Shown piece by piece: positions 10,475-19,751 of a stretch of DNA of 64,000 nt. Position 1 is the first letter of the stretch; each line of letters opens with the position of its first letter. The position numbers and the translations under genes are program-made. Under the pieces are notes generated by a model. That model had not been told where the DNA came from, ran no database searches, and saw only the letters and a list, made by a program, of their open reading frames with translations. Source of the DNA: an uncultured Alistipes sp. (GTDB lineage Bacteria; Bacteroidota; Bacteroidia; Bacteroidales; Rikenellaceae); the NCBI GenBank assembly GCA_944326035.1, contig CALVCS010000003.1, forward strand, positions 248,001 through 312,000. Direction: 5' to 3'.

Positions 10475-10849
10475 ATGAAAAAAATCGGACTGTTGTTGTT
10501 ATGTGGTTTGGCTTGGGGCGTGTTGGGAGCGCAACCGGCTCTTCGCTTCGAAGTGACCGAACAGAATGTGGGTCGAATCTCGGAGCAAGGTGGGGTGGTG
10601 ACCCGAACCTATCGCTATACGAACGAAGGCGATCTGCCCTTGTTGTTGATCGACAGCAAGGTGTCGTGCAGCTGTACGAAAGTGTCGTTTTCGAAAAAAC
10701 CGGTGCTGCCGGGACTGCAAGGGGAGGTCGTCGTGCGGTATGATCCCCGTAAACAGCCAGCCGGCAAGATTTATAAAGCGATCCAGCTCTTTTCGAACGA
10801 TCCGGCGGGTCGTCATATTTTGATTTTTCGCGGAGAGGTGACTCCTTGA
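10475..10849 (+). CDS. DUF1573 domain exported protein
   Basis: A small 124-residue protein with a signal peptide (MKKIGLLLLCGLAWGVLGA) and a single DUF1573 Ig-like domain. The diagnostic cysteine motif SCSCTKV follows the first strands, and the end NDPAGRHILIFRGEV is typical. DUF1573 proteins are common in Bacteroidota envelopes and have no established biochemical role. It sits 53 bases after the TonB-like gene and before a terminator, so it is probably co-transcribed with exbB-exbD-tonB. Confidence 0.88.
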   Translation: MKKIGLLLLCGLAWGVLGAQPALRFEVTEQNVGRISEQGGVVTRTYRYTNEGDLPLLLIDSKVSCSCTKVSFSKKPVLPGLQGEVVVRYDPRKQPAGKIYKAIQLFSNDPAGRHILIFRGEVTP

Positions 10850-10868
10850 CAAACACCCTCTATCATAG

Positions 10869-10898
10869 AAAACGGTTCGCCTTGGCGGACCGTTTTTT
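10869..10898 (+). terminator. Intrinsic terminator after the exbB/tonB/DUF1573 unit
   Basis: Arms AAACGGTtCGC and GCGgACCGTTT enclose a short loop and a run of T follows on the plus strand. It lies 20 bases after the DUF1573 stop. Confidence 0.82.
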
Positions 10899-11208
10899 AT
10901 GATAGGCAACGGGGAATGCTCCTACTTTGAGTGGGGGCGTGAAGATGGGGAAAGTATGAAGTTCGGGTGGAGAGCGGAAGAAGTGAGAATATCGTGCAGG
11001 AGAAATAGCGACAGGGCAGCGCCTGTCCCTGCTGAACGATCGGCGGGGAGGGAATGTCGGTTTTGGAACGGTTGTTGAGCGGGAACACAGGTGGGCGAAA
11101 GAACGGTCGTTCGCAGCACACAGAACCTTGGGCCAAGCAGCTGTTCGCCACGGGTGCATTGGAACGGGGGCTCTTTGTCGGGAAAGACGGTCCGTCCGCA
11201 GGGTGCCC
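10899..11208. other. Gene-free stretch between convergent units
   Basis: About 310 bases between the terminator and the MATE stop codon. The plus strand is purine-rich (GGGAAAG, GGTGGAG, GGGCGAAAG words). Open frames on the minus strand here show no family motif and have an Arg/Pro/Ser-rich composition expected of non-coding sequence. I see no RNA gene. Confidence 0.5.
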
Positions 11209-12501
11209 TTAGATCAGTTTTTTCAATCCTCCGGTCATGACATATTGCAGCACGCCGCGCAGAACCAGGAACACCATAAAGGCCAGCCACAAGGCGTTAT
11301 TGCCTAACGGTCCCAGCAATCCGTAGTAGGTGGCGAAAAAGGCCACCGTCGAGAGAAAAACGGAGTTGCGCATGATCCGGGTAGCGGTGGCCCCGATCAG
11401 GGCTCCGTCGATCAGGAAGGGGGCGAACCCGAGTAACGGCACGATAACCACCCAGCCGACGTATTGTGACGCAGTGGCCAAAATATCCGTACTTTCGGTG
11501 AATAGTTTCAGCAGATCTTCCCAGAAGAAGATGTAGACCAGCATGTTGAATAGGGCTACACCGGTACTCCAGGCCAGCAGGGCTTTCAGGTATCGTCGGA
11601 TCATATAGGGGTTTCGTGCGCCGACAAAGCGTCCGATGAGGGATTCGGCGGCGAAAGCAAAGCCATCCATCATGTAGGAGAAAATGGTGAATAGCTGCAT
11701 GAGCAGGGTATTCACAGCCAACAGGGTGTCACCCATGCCCGAAGAGGCGGAGGTGAAGAAGGTGTACACCACGACGATACAGAACGTGCGCAGAAAGATA
11801 TCGCGATTGACGGCGAAAAAGTGCAACATGGGTTTGAGATCGAGGGCGCTACGCAGGTCGATGTGTTTCAGTACGCGGCGATAGTAGCGTCCGGTCAGCC
11901 AGAGGGCCACGCCCAACGAACCGTATTGGGCGACGACGGTTCCCCAGGCGACACCGACCATGCCCATCTTCAGACCGAATACGAACCACAGACTGAAGGC
12001 GATGTTGAGGACGTTGAGCACAATGGAGATGAACATCGGGAAGCGGGAGTTTTGCAGGCCGATGAACCATCCCTGGAAGACGAACAGCGAGAGGGTGGCG
12101 GGGGCGGCCCATATGCGGGCATAGAAATATTCGGCGGCTCGCTGCATGGTTTGGGGCGAGCCTTTCATCATGGAGAGGGTGAGGGTTCCCAAGATGCGTT
12201 GAAAGAGCAACAGCAACAGGGCGATCAACAGTGCTACGCTTAGGGAGCGGACCAACACGGCCGCCGCTTCTGGAAAGTTGCGCGCCCCGAAGGCTTGGGC
12301 GGCCAGACCGGAGGTTCCCATGCGCAGGAAGGCAAAATTCCAATAGATGAAGTTGAAGATGGTCGTTCCGATGGCCAGGGCTCCGATCAGGTAGTCGACG
12401 CCCAGCCGTCCGACGATGGCAATGTCCACCATGCCCAGGAGCGGGATGGTGAGCCCGGTGATGATGTTGGGAATAGCCAGTTTCAGAATGGTTCGATTCA
12501 T
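11209..12501 (-). CDS. MATE family efflux transporter
   Basis: A 430-residue polytopic membrane protein with about twelve hydrophobic helices and the MATE N-terminal pattern LAIPNIITGLTIPLLGMVDIAIVG, then FLRMGTSGLAAQAFGA. MATE proteins are Na+ or H+ antiporters exporting drugs or metabolites; this one is nearest the DinF-like branch by eye and the substrate is unknown. I start at ATG 12501 (MNRTILKLAIP). The frame extends to 12717, but the added 72 residues are Arg/Pro/Phe-rich and unlike the family. Confidence 0.9.
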   Translation of the reverse strand: MNRTILKLAIPNIITGLTIPLLGMVDIAIVGRLGVDYLIGALAIGTTIFNFIYWNFAFLRMGTSGLAAQAFGARNFPEAAAVLVRSLSVALLIALLLLLFQRILGTLTLSMMKGSPQTMQRAAEYFYARIWAAPATLSLFVFQGWFIGLQNSRFPMFISIVLNVLNIAFSLWFVFGLKMGMVGVAWGTVVAQYGSLGVALWLTGRYYRRVLKHIDLRSALDLKPMLHFFAVNRDIFLRTFCIVVVYTFFTSASSGMGDTLLAVNTLLMQLFTIFSYMMDGFAFAAESLIGRFVGARNPYMIRRYLKALLAWSTGVALFNMLVYIFFWEDLLKLFTESTDILATASQYVGWVVIVPLLGFAPFLIDGALIGATATRIMRNSVFLSTVAFFATYYGLLGPLGNNALWLAFMVFLVLRGVLQYVMTGGLKKLI

Positions 12502-12740
12502 GGGGACAAAGGTCACTATTTTTTGCGATTTTCGGACAGGATCGGCCTGTTTTTCGTTGAAAAGGCGGCAAGAGAGCGAGAAACCGTGACAGAAAGATCG
12601 GTTGAACGGGAAAGCCTTTATGTTTAAAAAGAAAGGAGAAAGACTGGGACGGATGGGTCGCATGATGGGGCCGGCGATGAGAAAATGGAAAAAGATCGGC
12701 TCAGGCCGGCAAAGCACAGGAAAATCTAAAAGAAAATCCG

Positions 12741-12748
12741 TACATTTG
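12741..12748 (+). promoter_or_regulatory. Candidate -7 box for meaB
   Basis: TACATTTG is an exact TAnnTTTG match, 28 bases upstream of the meaB start codon. The -33 region has no clear TTG. Confidence 0.5.
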
Positions 12749-12776
12749 GTTCCTCTCCAGTAAGCAATAGATCGTT

Positions 12777-13877
12777 ATGAAACACTACGAAGAGATACAT
12801 GGGCTGGAACACGATACAGCCCTGAAAGTCAATGCCGGTATTGAACAGCCTCCCATCGTGAATCCCTATTTTCAACGGCGCAAACGCCATACCCTGACCA
12901 CCGATGAATACATCGAGGGAATCCTGGCCGGCAATATTACCATCCTTTCGCAGGCGATTACCCTGGTCGAGAGTCTGCGGCCGGAACATTATGCCCAGGC
13001 GCAGGAGATCATCGAACGGTGTCTTCCCTATAGCGGGCGTTCGGTCCGCATCGGGATTACGGGGGTTCCCGGTGCCGGGAAGTCGACCTTCATCGAGGCG
13101 ATCGGGACGTTGGTGACCAACCTCGGACACAAATTGTCGGTGCTGGCGATCGACCCCAGCTCGGAACGCAGCGGAGGCTCGATTCTGGGCGATAAGACCC
13201 GCATGGAAACCTTGGTCCACAACCCGTCGGCGTTTATTCGTCCCTCCCCGTCGGCCGGATCGTTGGGCGGGGTAGCGCGCAAAACCCGGGAAACGGTCAT
13301 TTTGTGCGAAGCGGCCGGGTTCGATGTGATTTTTATCGAAACGGTCGGCGTCGGACAGAGTGAAACGGCGGTACATTCGATGGTCGACCTCTTTTTGTTG
13401 ATCCAGATTGCCGGGGCCGGGGACGAGCTCCAGGGGATCAAACGCGGTATCATGGAGATGGCCGATATGGTGGCCATCAATAAATCGGATAGCGGCAACC
13501 AACAGCGGGCGGCTTTGGCCAAAAGTCATTTTGTCAACGCTTTGAACCTCTTTCCGATGCCCGAATCGGGCTGGAAACCGCAGGTCTATACCTGTTCGGC
13601 GATCGAAGGGACCGGACTGCCGGAGATCTGGAACGGCATCGAAGACTTCCTGAAGTTTACGAAACAGAACGGATACTATCGTACCAATCGGAATCGCCAG
13701 TCGAAATATTGGATGTATGAGACGATCAACGAGGCGTTGAAAGAGAGCTTCTATCAGAACCCGGAGGTGGAATCGCGATTGAAGGAGTATGAACAACAGG
13801 TGTTGGCCGATCAGAAAAGTTCGTTCGTGGCGGCACGTGAATTACTCAATCTCTATTTCGCCCATGTGAAGGAGTAG
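12777..13877 (+). CDS. meaB: Methylmalonyl-CoA mutase-associated GTPase MeaB
   Basis: MeaB is a G3E-family GTPase that gates cofactor loading and protects adenosylcobalamin-dependent methylmalonyl-CoA mutase. The 366-residue protein has the P-loop GVPGAGKST at 96-104, AIDPSSERSGGSILGDKTRM, the switch segment ETVGVGQSE and the base-recognition motif NKSD. The mutase subunits it would serve are not in the window, so it is a stand-alone gene here, followed by its own strong terminator. ArgK, the older name for this family, is not a meaningful alternative. Confidence 0.95.
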   Translation: MKHYEEIHGLEHDTALKVNAGIEQPPIVNPYFQRRKRHTLTTDEYIEGILAGNITILSQAITLVESLRPEHYAQAQEIIERCLPYSGRSVRIGITGVPGAGKSTFIEAIGTLVTNLGHKLSVLAIDPSSERSGGSILGDKTRMETLVHNPSAFIRPSPSAGSLGGVARKTRETVILCEAAGFDVIFIETVGVGQSETAVHSMVDLFLLIQIAGAGDELQGIKRGIMEMADMVAINKSDSGNQQRAALAKSHFVNALNLFPMPESGWKPQVYTCSAIEGTGLPEIWNGIEDFLKFTKQNGYYRTNRNRQSKYWMYETINEALKESFYQNPEVESRLKEYEQQVLADQKSSFVAARELLNLYFAHVKE

Positions 13878-13920
13878 AAACGTACGGGGGAAATCCCGTG
13901 CATGATCGCTCTTTTGATTG

Positions 13921-13960
13921 AAAACCAGGGGCGCTACCGACAGGTAGCGCCCCTGGTTTT
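13921..13960 (+). terminator. Intrinsic terminator after meaB
   Basis: A perfect inverted repeat of 18 bp (arms 13921-13938 and 13943-13960) with a 4-base loop, beginning with AAAA and ending in TTTT, so it could work on both strands. It is the strongest hairpin in the window. Confidence 0.93.
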
Positions 13961-14376
13961 GTGACAGGATGCGAGGGAATGGATTCCGGGGGGCGGAGAT
14001 CAAAGCTCTCCGGCCAAGCCGAAACAGCCCTCAGGGGAGAGACCGCTTCCCGGCCGGAAACCGTCGGTTCTCGTCGTGAAGGCCTGAGGCGGAGCGGAGA
14101 TGGACCGCGCGGGGAGTGTTTCCTTTTGCTGGGCACAGACCGATGCATCGTCTCCCCTTATTTCGGCGCCGTTTTTACGCCCCTTTCAAAGACGTAAAAA
14201 CGGATTTCGGGGCGAGCAAGAAGAGATGAGGCTCTCCTAAAAGGATGATTTTAAGGATTTTTAAAAAGTAGGGCAATGCTGAAAGATTCAGTGGGAGTGG
14301 AAATGGAAGGAATATTTTCAACTCCTTTAAAATCATGCTTCTTGAGGGGGTTGTGTAGTATTTAAAGTTTTTTTAT
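13961..14376. other. Gene-free stretch upstream of the T6SS
   Basis: No gene is supported here. The first half is GC-rich; from about 14220 it turns A+T-rich as expected of a promoter region. It contains an imperfect inverted repeat: ATGATTTTAAGGA at 14245-14257 and TCCTTTAAAATCAT at 14323-14336, separated by 65 bases. This could be a regulator site or a leader structure for the T6SS promoter just downstream; no function is shown. Confidence 0.5.
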
Positions 14377-14384
14377 TACCTTTG
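14377..14384 (+). promoter_or_regulatory. Probable T6SS left-arm promoter (-7 box)
   Basis: TACCTTTG is an exact match to the Bacteroidota -7 consensus TAnnTTTG. It lies 38 bases upstream of the tssH ATG. A TTG at 14351 is 23 bases upstream and could be the -33 element. Confidence 0.6.
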
Positions 14385-14422
14385 GAGGAGTAGGTTACGC
14401 TTTAGACTAAAAAGGATTAACC

Positions 14423-16870
14423 ATGAGCGATATCAGATCTATTGCGAACTCTTTCGCCGAAGAATATTGTAGCGACGCGATCTATCCTTCCCATTTGTTT
14501 AAAGCCGTTTTGCATAAGAGCGTAGGCTTGGTGCACTTTCTGGAAACCGATCTGGATAAGGATTATTATTATCTGCAGGAGTGGGCCGATATACAGATGC
14601 AACTCTCTCCGCGGGCTTCGAGACCGCAAAAAGATCTCGAGTATTCTCCAGAAGCTCAGGCCGTCATGGATGAGGCGGCCGTGTATCAGGAAAAATTCGG
14701 ATTGACGGAATGTGAGCCGATTTGTGTATTGGCCTCGTTGGTGACGCCGGGGGTTGGGTTTACGTTCGAGCAGCTGAAAACGTTGCCGCTGACGGTCGCG
14801 GAAATCCAGGCCAAAATCGGTCTTTCGGGGTCTGACGCTCAAAAGGAGGGAAGAAAATCCTCCGGCTCTACCTCGATTGGAACCGGGAAAGGACTCTTGG
14901 GCAAATATTGTATTGATCAAATCGCAGAGGCCAAAGCCGGAAAAATGGCCCCCGTGGTCGGATTTGAAAATGAAATTTCGGTCATTTTCGAAATCCTGGG
15001 CCGGAAGACCAAATCCAATCTGTTGATCACCGGCGAATCGGGCGTTGGGAAAACCTCCCTGATTCATGCTTTTGTCCAGCAGCTTTGTCAGGGTCATGTG
15101 CCGTCGTTCCTGGAACAGGCTTCGGCCTATGAACTCGATGTGGCCAGTCTCGGCGCCGATGCCTCTTATAAGGGCGAGGTGGAAGATCGTTTCAAAAATC
15201 TGTTGGAAGAGATTCAAGAACAGCCGAATACGATTCTGATTATCGAGTCGGTCGATAAACTCTTTGATAAACAGGGAACTCTCTATGGCGCCTCGGCGAT
15301 TCTGAAACAGGCCTTGAGTAAGGGCGAGCTGTTGTTGCTGTGCACCTCCTCGATCGATGGGTATACCAAACATCTCGAAACCGATAAGGAGTTTGTGCAT
15401 AAACTCGAGAAAATTACCCTTGAAGAGCCGAATGCCGATTTGTGTTTGCGGATCTTGCAAGGGGCGATGCAACCTTATATCGATTATCATCGGCTGACGG
15501 TCGACGAACCGGTGATGGTCGATGCCATTCGGTTGGCCAAACGCTATCTGACCGAGAAATCGTTGCCGGATTCGGCCTTCGATCTGATCGACCGGACGAT
15601 GGCGTTGGTCAAAACCATGAACGATATGTCGGCGGGGGATATCGCGGGCTTGCAGGCGGAATTGAACCGATTGTCCGCTCAGCTCGAGACGATGGAACCC
15701 GCGCAGATGATGACGGAGCTGGAGTGGTTGTACTATAAACTGATCCATCAGATCAGTTGCATTTTGATGGCGCAAGTGGATGCGGACGTCGATTTCAGTA
15801 AGATCGCCACCGCCCGCGAACGTGTCGAGTATCTGCAACAGCTCCTCGATCAGCTGACGGCTCTGAGTCAGCAGAAACGGACTGCCCTCGACAGTTCGGA
15901 TCTGTTTGCCGTGGTGGCCAAGCAGACCGGGATCCCCTTGGGAAAGGTGCAGTCGAAAGAGCGCGATCGGCTGATCAATGCCGAAGCTACGTTGAAAAAG
16001 CGGGTGGTCGGACAGGATCATGCCGTGAAGATCGTGCTCGATGCCGTCTTCGAATCCCGTTCGGGCCTGAACAAAAAGGGGCAACCGATGGGATCGTTCT
16101 TCTTCCTGGGACCGACCGGAACCGGGAAAACCGAACTGTCGAAAGCGTTGGCGGCCTTCCTGTTCGAAGACGAATCGTCGCTGATCCGCTTCGATATGTC
16201 GGAATTCAAGGAGGAACATTCGGTGGCCTTGCTGTATGGGGCGCCTCCGGGCTATGTCGGTTATGAAGAAGGAGGGCTGCTGGTCAATAAGATCCGGCAG
16301 AAACCCTATTCGGTGGTGCTGTTCGATGAGATCGAAAAGGCCCATAAGTCGGTCTTCGACCTCTTCCTGCAGATTCTGGACGAAGGAAAATTGCACGACC
16401 GACTGGGTCGGGTGGGCGATTTCTCGAACGCCTTGATTCTGTTTACCTCCAACATCGGCAGCCAGTTCATCGTCGATTCGTTCAACCAGGGGGTAATCCC
16501 GCGGAACAACGACCTGATGGATATCATGCAGAACTATTTCCGTCCCGAATTTCTGGGCCGTCTGACCGAAATCGTGCCCTTCTCGCCGATTACCGAAGAG
16601 ACCGTGACCCGCATCTTCGATATCCATCTGCAGGGCTTGCTCAAATTGCTGGAAGAACAGGATATCCATCTGAGCATCGCTCCGGAGGTGAAACGTCAGA
16701 TTGCCATGATGGGCTTCAACCCGCAATATGGGGCCCGTCCGGTGATCGGCATCATACGAAAAGAGTTGCGGCATCCGTTATCCAAGTTGATTATTTCCGG
16801 CCGGATCCAGTCGGGCGATACGGTGGAAGTCCGCCTGAAGGATGGCGTACCGGAGTTTGTAACCCTCTGA
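14423..16870 (+). CDS. tssH: T6SS sheath-disassembly AAA+ ATPase TssH (ClpV-like)
   Basis: ClpV-type ATPases extract and recycle the contracted TssB/TssC sheath. The 815-residue protein has a Clp N-type domain (about 1-135), a first AAA+ module with Walker A GESGVGKT (204-211), a middle coiled segment (about 400-470) and a second AAA+ module with Walker A GPTGTGKT (563-570), pore loop GYVGYEEGG and Walker B VVLFDEIEKAH. It is followed directly by tssB and tssC, which argues against ClpB or ClpA. In the first module the Walker B acidic pair is replaced (IIES, E275-S276, where DE is usual), so that ring may hydrolyse ATP poorly. Confidence 0.93.
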   Translation: MSDIRSIANSFAEEYCSDAIYPSHLFKAVLHKSVGLVHFLETDLDKDYYYLQEWADIQMQLSPRASRPQKDLEYSPEAQAVMDEAAVYQEKFGLTECEPICVLASLVTPGVGFTFEQLKTLPLTVAEIQAKIGLSGSDAQKEGRKSSGSTSIGTGKGLLGKYCIDQIAEAKAGKMAPVVGFENEISVIFEILGRKTKSNLLITGESGVGKTSLIHAFVQQLCQGHVPSFLEQASAYELDVASLGADASYKGEVEDRFKNLLEEIQEQPNTILIIESVDKLFDKQGTLYGASAILKQALSKGELLLLCTSSIDGYTKHLETDKEFVHKLEKITLEEPNADLCLRILQGAMQPYIDYHRLTVDEPVMVDAIRLAKRYLTEKSLPDSAFDLIDRTMALVKTMNDMSAGDIAGLQAELNRLSAQLETMEPAQMMTELEWLYYKLIHQISCILMAQVDADVDFSKIATARERVEYLQQLLDQLTALSQQKRTALDSSDLFAVVAKQTGIPLGKVQSKERDRLINAEATLKKRVVGQDHAVKIVLDAVFESRSGLNKKGQPMGSFFFLGPTGTGKTELSKALAAFLFEDESSLIRFDMSEFKEEHSVALLYGAPPGYVGYEEGGLLVNKIRQKPYSVVLFDEIEKAHKSVFDLFLQILDEGKLHDRLGRVGDFSNALILFTSNIGSQFIVDSFNQGVIPRNNDLMDIMQNYFRPEFLGRLTEIVPFSPITEETVTRIFDIHLQGLLKLLEEQDIHLSIAPEVKRQIAMMGFNPQYGARPVIGIIRKELRHPLSKLIISGRIQSGDTVEVRLKDGVPEFVTL

Positions 16871-16922
16871 TCGATTATGAAAATTGAAAAACGATAAATA
16901 ACCTTAAAAATCCCCAAGAACT

Positions 16923-17387
16923 ATGGCACTAAAAGAGAATTTCATCTCGATGGCCCCGGATGAGGAGTCCAACGCGAAAGTCAACCCGATTGATAATAAT
17001 AAGACCTTAATCATCGATCAGTATACCTCGGATGTGGAACCGGGCAATCCGGAGTTCGTTGAAGATATCCAGACGATTCAGGATGCCTTTGCCCATTTCA
17101 AACCTTCGGTGGAGGTGGATTTTGTGGACGAAGAGGGCGGTTCGGTGAACGAAGTGCTTCATTTCAAGGAGTTGCGGGATTTCGAAGCCCAGGGCGGTAA
17201 AGGGAAGCTGGTGGAAAACAGCTCCTTCCTGTCGGGAGTGAAGAAGAAGATCGATACCAGCAGCAAGATCCGGAAGAGCATCGAACAGAACCGCAAGTTG
17301 CGCGATATCTTGAAGAACAGTTCGGCCAAGGAAGAGCTCAAAGAGATGTTGCAGGCCATGCTGGATGAGTTGGAAAGTAATAAATAA
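16923..17387 (+). CDS. tssB: T6SS contractile sheath small subunit TssB
   Basis: A 154-residue protein matching the Bacteroidota TssB form: a disordered N-terminus, the beta segment FKPSVEVDFVDEEGG followed by LHFKELRDFE, and a helical C-terminus rich in Lys and Glu. TssB and TssC interlock to build the sheath around the Hcp tube. It lies 52 bases after tssH and 18 bases before tssC. Confidence 0.9.
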   Translation: MALKENFISMAPDEESNAKVNPIDNNKTLIIDQYTSDVEPGNPEFVEDIQTIQDAFAHFKPSVEVDFVDEEGGSVNEVLHFKELRDFEAQGGKGKLVENSSFLSGVKKKIDTSSKIRKSIEQNRKLRDILKNSSAKEELKEMLQAMLDELESNK

Positions 17388-17405
17388 CGGTTAAAATATA
17401 GAATC

Positions 17406-18779
17406 ATGGCAGAAACAGAATTGCAGAAAAGCAACGTGGCTTCTCAAAACGCGGCAGGGGAGTCGAAACCGGCTCAACCGTCGTCGGAGAAAAAAGATAT
17501 CTCTCAATTGTTGTCCGCCTTCGGAGGGTTTAATGCGGTTCGGGGCTTCATGCCGGATGCCGATAACCTGAACCCGGCTCGCAAAGCGGCCAAAGCCGTT
17601 TTCTTGTCGGATAAGCGCTTTAAAGATAAAAGGGAAAATCTGATTAACGAAATCAAAGGGTGGCTGGAAATTCTGAATGAAGGACACGAAAGCGCCTCCG
17701 AATTTGTCGACTCGTGCAAGGCCAAAGAGGAAAAGTATACCAAAGTGCTGAGCCAGGGGATTACCGATGCGTTGTTCGCGACGGCCAATTTGGAACGCTC
17801 CTATCGGGAACTGGATAGTTTCTTCAAAACCGCCAATACGGATAAGGTGAAGAACCTGCGCGTGATCAACGTCTATAAGGACGATATCGCCGACAGCGAT
17901 TCGGGTTTTGCCCAGGAGGTCGATACCTTGTTGCGCAATGGGTTCGACCGGCTGAGCCTGAAGGATTGCTACAGCCTGCTGGTGGTGCCGGGCCATGTCT
18001 TCCAGGATAAACCGACCCTGTTGCAGTGGGCCAAGATCGCCTTTAAATATAAAGTGATGCTGATCACGGATCACGCCGACGAATATTCGTTCGATGATCT
18101 GTATGCCAATACGGAAGGGTATCGCGATAGCGATATCGAACTGCAGAATGTCATCATGACCGCCAACTGGCTCGTGGGTCGCGATTCGGAAAAACTCTCC
18201 GAAGACGAAAAGGATAGTCCGGCCTTCTATATCGCCGGTTCTGCAGCGCTGGCCGGTAAACTGTATGACGAAAGCGCCAATATGGCTCAGGGTGCGGGGG
18301 GTAAGAAATACGGTACGCTGGATGGCGTCAAAGGGGTGAAACTGGATCTGTTGAAGTCGGAAATCGCCGCCCTGATGGATAATCAGGTGATCCCGATGGT
18401 CTATTCGGAAGGTCGGGTGATGGCCTTCAACAACACGACGCTCTATAACGGCGACAATACCGCCATGAAAGAGTACCCGATCGTGCGCGTGTTCGACTGG
18501 GTGAAGAAAGTGCTCATGAACTACGTGCATGAAGTCGCCCTCGAAAACTGGGATCCCTATAACTCTCCCAAAAATCTGAAAGCCAAAATTCAGGCCTTCC
18601 TGAACGATTACAAGGGGTATGGGAACCTGTTCCAGAACTACGAAATCAAGGAACCGACGCAGGATCCGGTGACCAAACGCATTACCTGCGATATCAGCCT
18701 GACGCCGTTCTATTCGGCCAAGAACTTTATTATTAAAGTCTCGGCAGATAAGAAGGATAAAGAAGTTCAGATGGCATAA
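17406..18779 (+). CDS. tssC: T6SS contractile sheath large subunit TssC
   Basis: A 457-residue protein with the Bacteroidota TssC layout. The N-terminal linker is Ala/Ser/Lys-rich; the central part has TADALFATANLERSYRELDSF-like helices and YKDDIADSDSGFAQ; the C-terminal part has NYVHEVALENWDPYNSP and ITCDISLTPFYSAKNFIIKVSADK, the last matching the handshake strands that join TssB. Its place directly after tssB and before the Hcp genes supports the call. Confidence 0.92.
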   Translation: MAETELQKSNVASQNAAGESKPAQPSSEKKDISQLLSAFGGFNAVRGFMPDADNLNPARKAAKAVFLSDKRFKDKRENLINEIKGWLEILNEGHESASEFVDSCKAKEEKYTKVLSQGITDALFATANLERSYRELDSFFKTANTDKVKNLRVINVYKDDIADSDSGFAQEVDTLLRNGFDRLSLKDCYSLLVVPGHVFQDKPTLLQWAKIAFKYKVMLITDHADEYSFDDLYANTEGYRDSDIELQNVIMTANWLVGRDSEKLSEDEKDSPAFYIAGSAALAGKLYDESANMAQGAGGKKYGTLDGVKGVKLDLLKSEIAALMDNQVIPMVYSEGRVMAFNNTTLYNGDNTAMKEYPIVRVFDWVKKVLMNYVHEVALENWDPYNSPKNLKAKIQAFLNDYKGYGNLFQNYEIKEPTQDPVTKRITCDISLTPFYSAKNFIIKVSADKKDKEVQMA

Positions 18780-18813
18780 TTAAAGTAATAGATCCCTCTA
18801 AAAATCAGAAATT

Positions 18814-19206
18814 ATGGCAAAGACACCTGTGAAACTGGAAATTGATGGTTATAAGGAACGGGAAGTCATGATGATTCAGTACGAATTCGATCAGGCGACC
18901 GATGTGGAAGGACAAATGTCGGGGATTCCTCGCGGGGGGAGACTCAAGATCCGGGTGAAGGCCCTCAATGACGGGACTCCCGACCTGATGGCCTGGATGA
19001 TCGAACGCAACCTGCCCAAAAACGGCGTGATCACCTTCCTGGAAACCAAAACCGGTAAGAATATGAAGACCATTAAGTTCACCAACGGCTATTGCGTGAA
19101 CTTCGAAGAGCGATGGGAAGATAAGAAGGGCCATTTCGAAGAGATCGAAATTACGTGTCAGAAGATCGAATTTGAATCGGTCGTTTTTGAAAACGATTGG
19201 GCCTAA
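18814..19206 (+). CDS. tssD: T6SS tube protein Hcp/TssD, copy 1
   Basis: A 130-residue Hcp-fold protein of the Bacteroidota type. It has the typical EREVMMIQYEFDQATD start, the DVEGQMSGIPRGG segment, and the late strands TIKFTNGYCVNFEERWED and FEEIEITCQKI. Hcp hexamers stack into the tube inside the sheath and also carry effectors. It is clearly paralogous to the next gene; the two share the (Q/D)xTDxEGQxSGIPRGGR block. Confidence 0.92.
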   Translation: MAKTPVKLEIDGYKEREVMMIQYEFDQATDVEGQMSGIPRGGRLKIRVKALNDGTPDLMAWMIERNLPKNGVITFLETKTGKNMKTIKFTNGYCVNFEERWEDKKGHFEEIEITCQKIEFESVVFENDWA

Positions 19207-19246
19207 GAGTGTGCAAAGGATGTTTAATTTGTAATTTGAAAACGAT

Positions 19247-19645
19247 ATGGCTGAAAATATCACACCGGTACAATTATCGGTAAAAGATTTCGAAACGCGC
19301 GAAGTGATGATGATCGATTACGCCTTTTCGCAAACCACCGATCGGGAAGGTCAAATCTCCGGCATTCCTCGGGGCGGTCGTATCAATATCCGCGTCAAGG
19401 CGATGAACGATGGGAACAACCAGCTGTTGCAGTGGATGTTGGCTCCGAACGATCCGCGCGATATGAAGATCACCTTCTATAACACCATCGATGGGTCGAC
19501 CATGAAAGAGCTGGAAGGAACTGCCTGCTATTGCGTCCACTACCTGGAAAAATGGGAAGACGGCGAAGAACACTTCGAAGAGCTGCAGATCGTTTGCCAG
19601 GAGCTGAAAAACGGCCCGGTCGATTTCCAGAATCCTTGGAAATAG
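19247..19645 (+). CDS. tssD: T6SS tube protein Hcp/TssD, copy 2
   Basis: A 132-residue paralogue of the preceding Hcp: TREVMMIDYAFSQTTD, REGQISGIPRGGR, then CYCVHYLEKWEDGEEHFEELQIVCQEL. The two copies differ throughout the surface loops, so this is an old duplication rather than a recent one. A long inverted repeat follows in the 106-base gap before the third copy. Confidence 0.92.
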   Translation: MAENITPVQLSVKDFETREVMMIDYAFSQTTDREGQISGIPRGGRINIRVKAMNDGNNQLLQWMLAPNDPRDMKITFYNTIDGSTMKELEGTACYCVHYLEKWEDGEEHFEELQIVCQELKNGPVDFQNPWK

Positions 19646-19676
19646 TGCCCTGAACCGCTCGGTTCGGGATATTTGG

Positions 19677-19721
19677 TTTTCCCCGGTCCGGACCCTCAAG
19701 GGGCTGGTTTACCGGGGAAAA
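19677..19721 (+). promoter_or_regulatory. Hairpin between Hcp copies 2 and 3
   Basis: Arms TTTTCCCCGGT (19677-19687) and ACCGGGGAAAA (19711-19721) form an 11-bp perfect stem around a 23-base loop. There is no U-tract after it, so it is more likely an RNA stability or processing element, or a partial attenuator, than a full terminator. Confidence 0.6.
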
Positions 19722-19751
19722 TCGCTCATGAACGAATGAAAAAGAACCGTT

